Shown here one piece after another: positions 63,598 through 64,000 of a stretch of DNA of 64,000 nucleotides. The first letter of the stretch is position 1. Each line of letters starts with the position of its first letter. The notes under the pieces are model-generated. The model had not been told where the DNA came from and made no database searches. It was given only the letters and a program-made list of their open reading frames with translations. Where the stretch lies: assembly GCA_933228675.1 (NCBI GenBank), contig OW121741.1, forward strand, positions 42,121,080 through 42,185,079, written 5' to 3'. The translations under genes were made by a program, and so were the position numbers. Source of the DNA: Stomorhina lunata (lineage: Eukaryota; Arthropoda; Insecta; Diptera; Rhiniidae).

Positions 63598-64000
63598 AAA
63601 ATGAATTTTATTTAAATTGTTTTATAATAAAAAAATAATATATTTGTGTCCTTAAATTTTCCCTTACTTTTCAAAAATACATACAGTTGTTGTTTGGGCC
63701 AAAGTGATAGACAATTGTTATTCGTTTGAATTATAATTTGAAAAACAATTAAAACAAAATGCTTTCAATATTTTGAATCAAAATTTATCCCTTAATGGAT
63801 GTAAAATCCTTACAAACAAACAAAAACACTCAAACGGACACAAAGAAATAAATGTACAACAAATATAATCACACTCTCTAATGATAGGAAGATTCAAGGA
63901 TTTAAAAAAAAGACCAGAGGGAGCTTCAGTTGAAATAGACTAAACGAAGGATCAAGTAAAAACAAATAAAAATTTTACTATAAAATGCCAACAACTGATG
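63598..64000. other. Window end, no recognised feature
   Basis: About 400 bases of A-rich sequence with no repeat or coding signal recognised. Confidence 0.4.

Noticed and set aside
1..64000. LTR retrotransposons or endogenous viral genes
   Set aside because: No long direct terminal repeats and no gag, protease, integrase or envelope motifs were seen in the translations.

Overview
The window looks like gene-poor, AT-rich, repeat-dense nuclear DNA from a fly, probably a higher (calyptrate-type) dipteran. The inference rests on the element families present: DD41D (rosa-like) and DD37E Tc1/mariner transposons, jockey-type and RNase H-bearing LINEs, DINE-1/Helentron-like repeats carrying GTCT microsatellites, and hAT, Harbinger and foldback elements. 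I cannot name the species. I see no intact host gene. The only host-like coding signal is a three-frame broken stretch at 60.69-61.10 kb that resembles the Gln/Met/Pro-rich part of Mediator subunit MED15.

Layout. 0-2.2 kb: 3' end of an RNase H-type LINE (tail of CCTAA repeats), an internally deleted DD41D mariner, and a DINE-like element of family B. 4.16-6.91 kb: a hAT-like shell with 8-bp target duplications that holds a decayed LINE reverse transcriptase and a DD37E Tc1-like element. 7.1-8.8 kb: (TA)n followed by a 132-bp tandem array; a relative lies at 49.6-50.4 kb. 9.8-12.4 kb: tRNA-derived SINE, family A DINE-like element, jockey remnant. 14.1-16.8 kb: 5'-truncated LINE with a perfect 14-bp target duplication beside a broken DD41D mariner. 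18.6-19.4 kb: LINE relic. 20.9-22.2 kb: a DD41D mariner with TIRs and one uninterrupted transposase ORF, the best coding sequence here. 22.3-26.6 kb: Tc3-like pseudogene, LINE fragments, and a jockey element broken by a hAT MITE and by a second LINE. 26.3-28.8 kb: a tandem duplication whose first copy holds a rearranged mariner and a hAT foldback element. 29.95-30.36 kb: 11-bp minisatellite. 31.85-36.6 kb: family A element (with a mariner inside) abutting a family B element (with a second copy of the hAT foldback inside). 37-38.8 kb: SINE, an intact LINE ORF1-like gene and an endonuclease fragment in the opposite direction. 40.1-41.8 kb: family B inserted in family B, then a 30-bp minisatellite. 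43.1-46.7 kb: Harbinger element with a HARBI1-type pseudogene, invaded by family A. 47.6-49 kb: jockey and mariner relics. 51.5-53.4 kb: family A with two expanded GTCT microsatellites. 55.1-56.3 kb: LINE with open RT. 56.6-60.35 kb: a large foldback structure enclosing a TIR element with a broken Myb/SANT-like gene. 60.7-61.1 kb: MED15-like fragment. 61.2-63.6 kb: two family A elements tail to tail.

Functionally the window is a stack of nested transposons, not a pathway. The order of insertion can often be read from target duplications and from reading frames that close again when an insert is removed. Protein calls come from translation and recalled family motifs; no database search was run.
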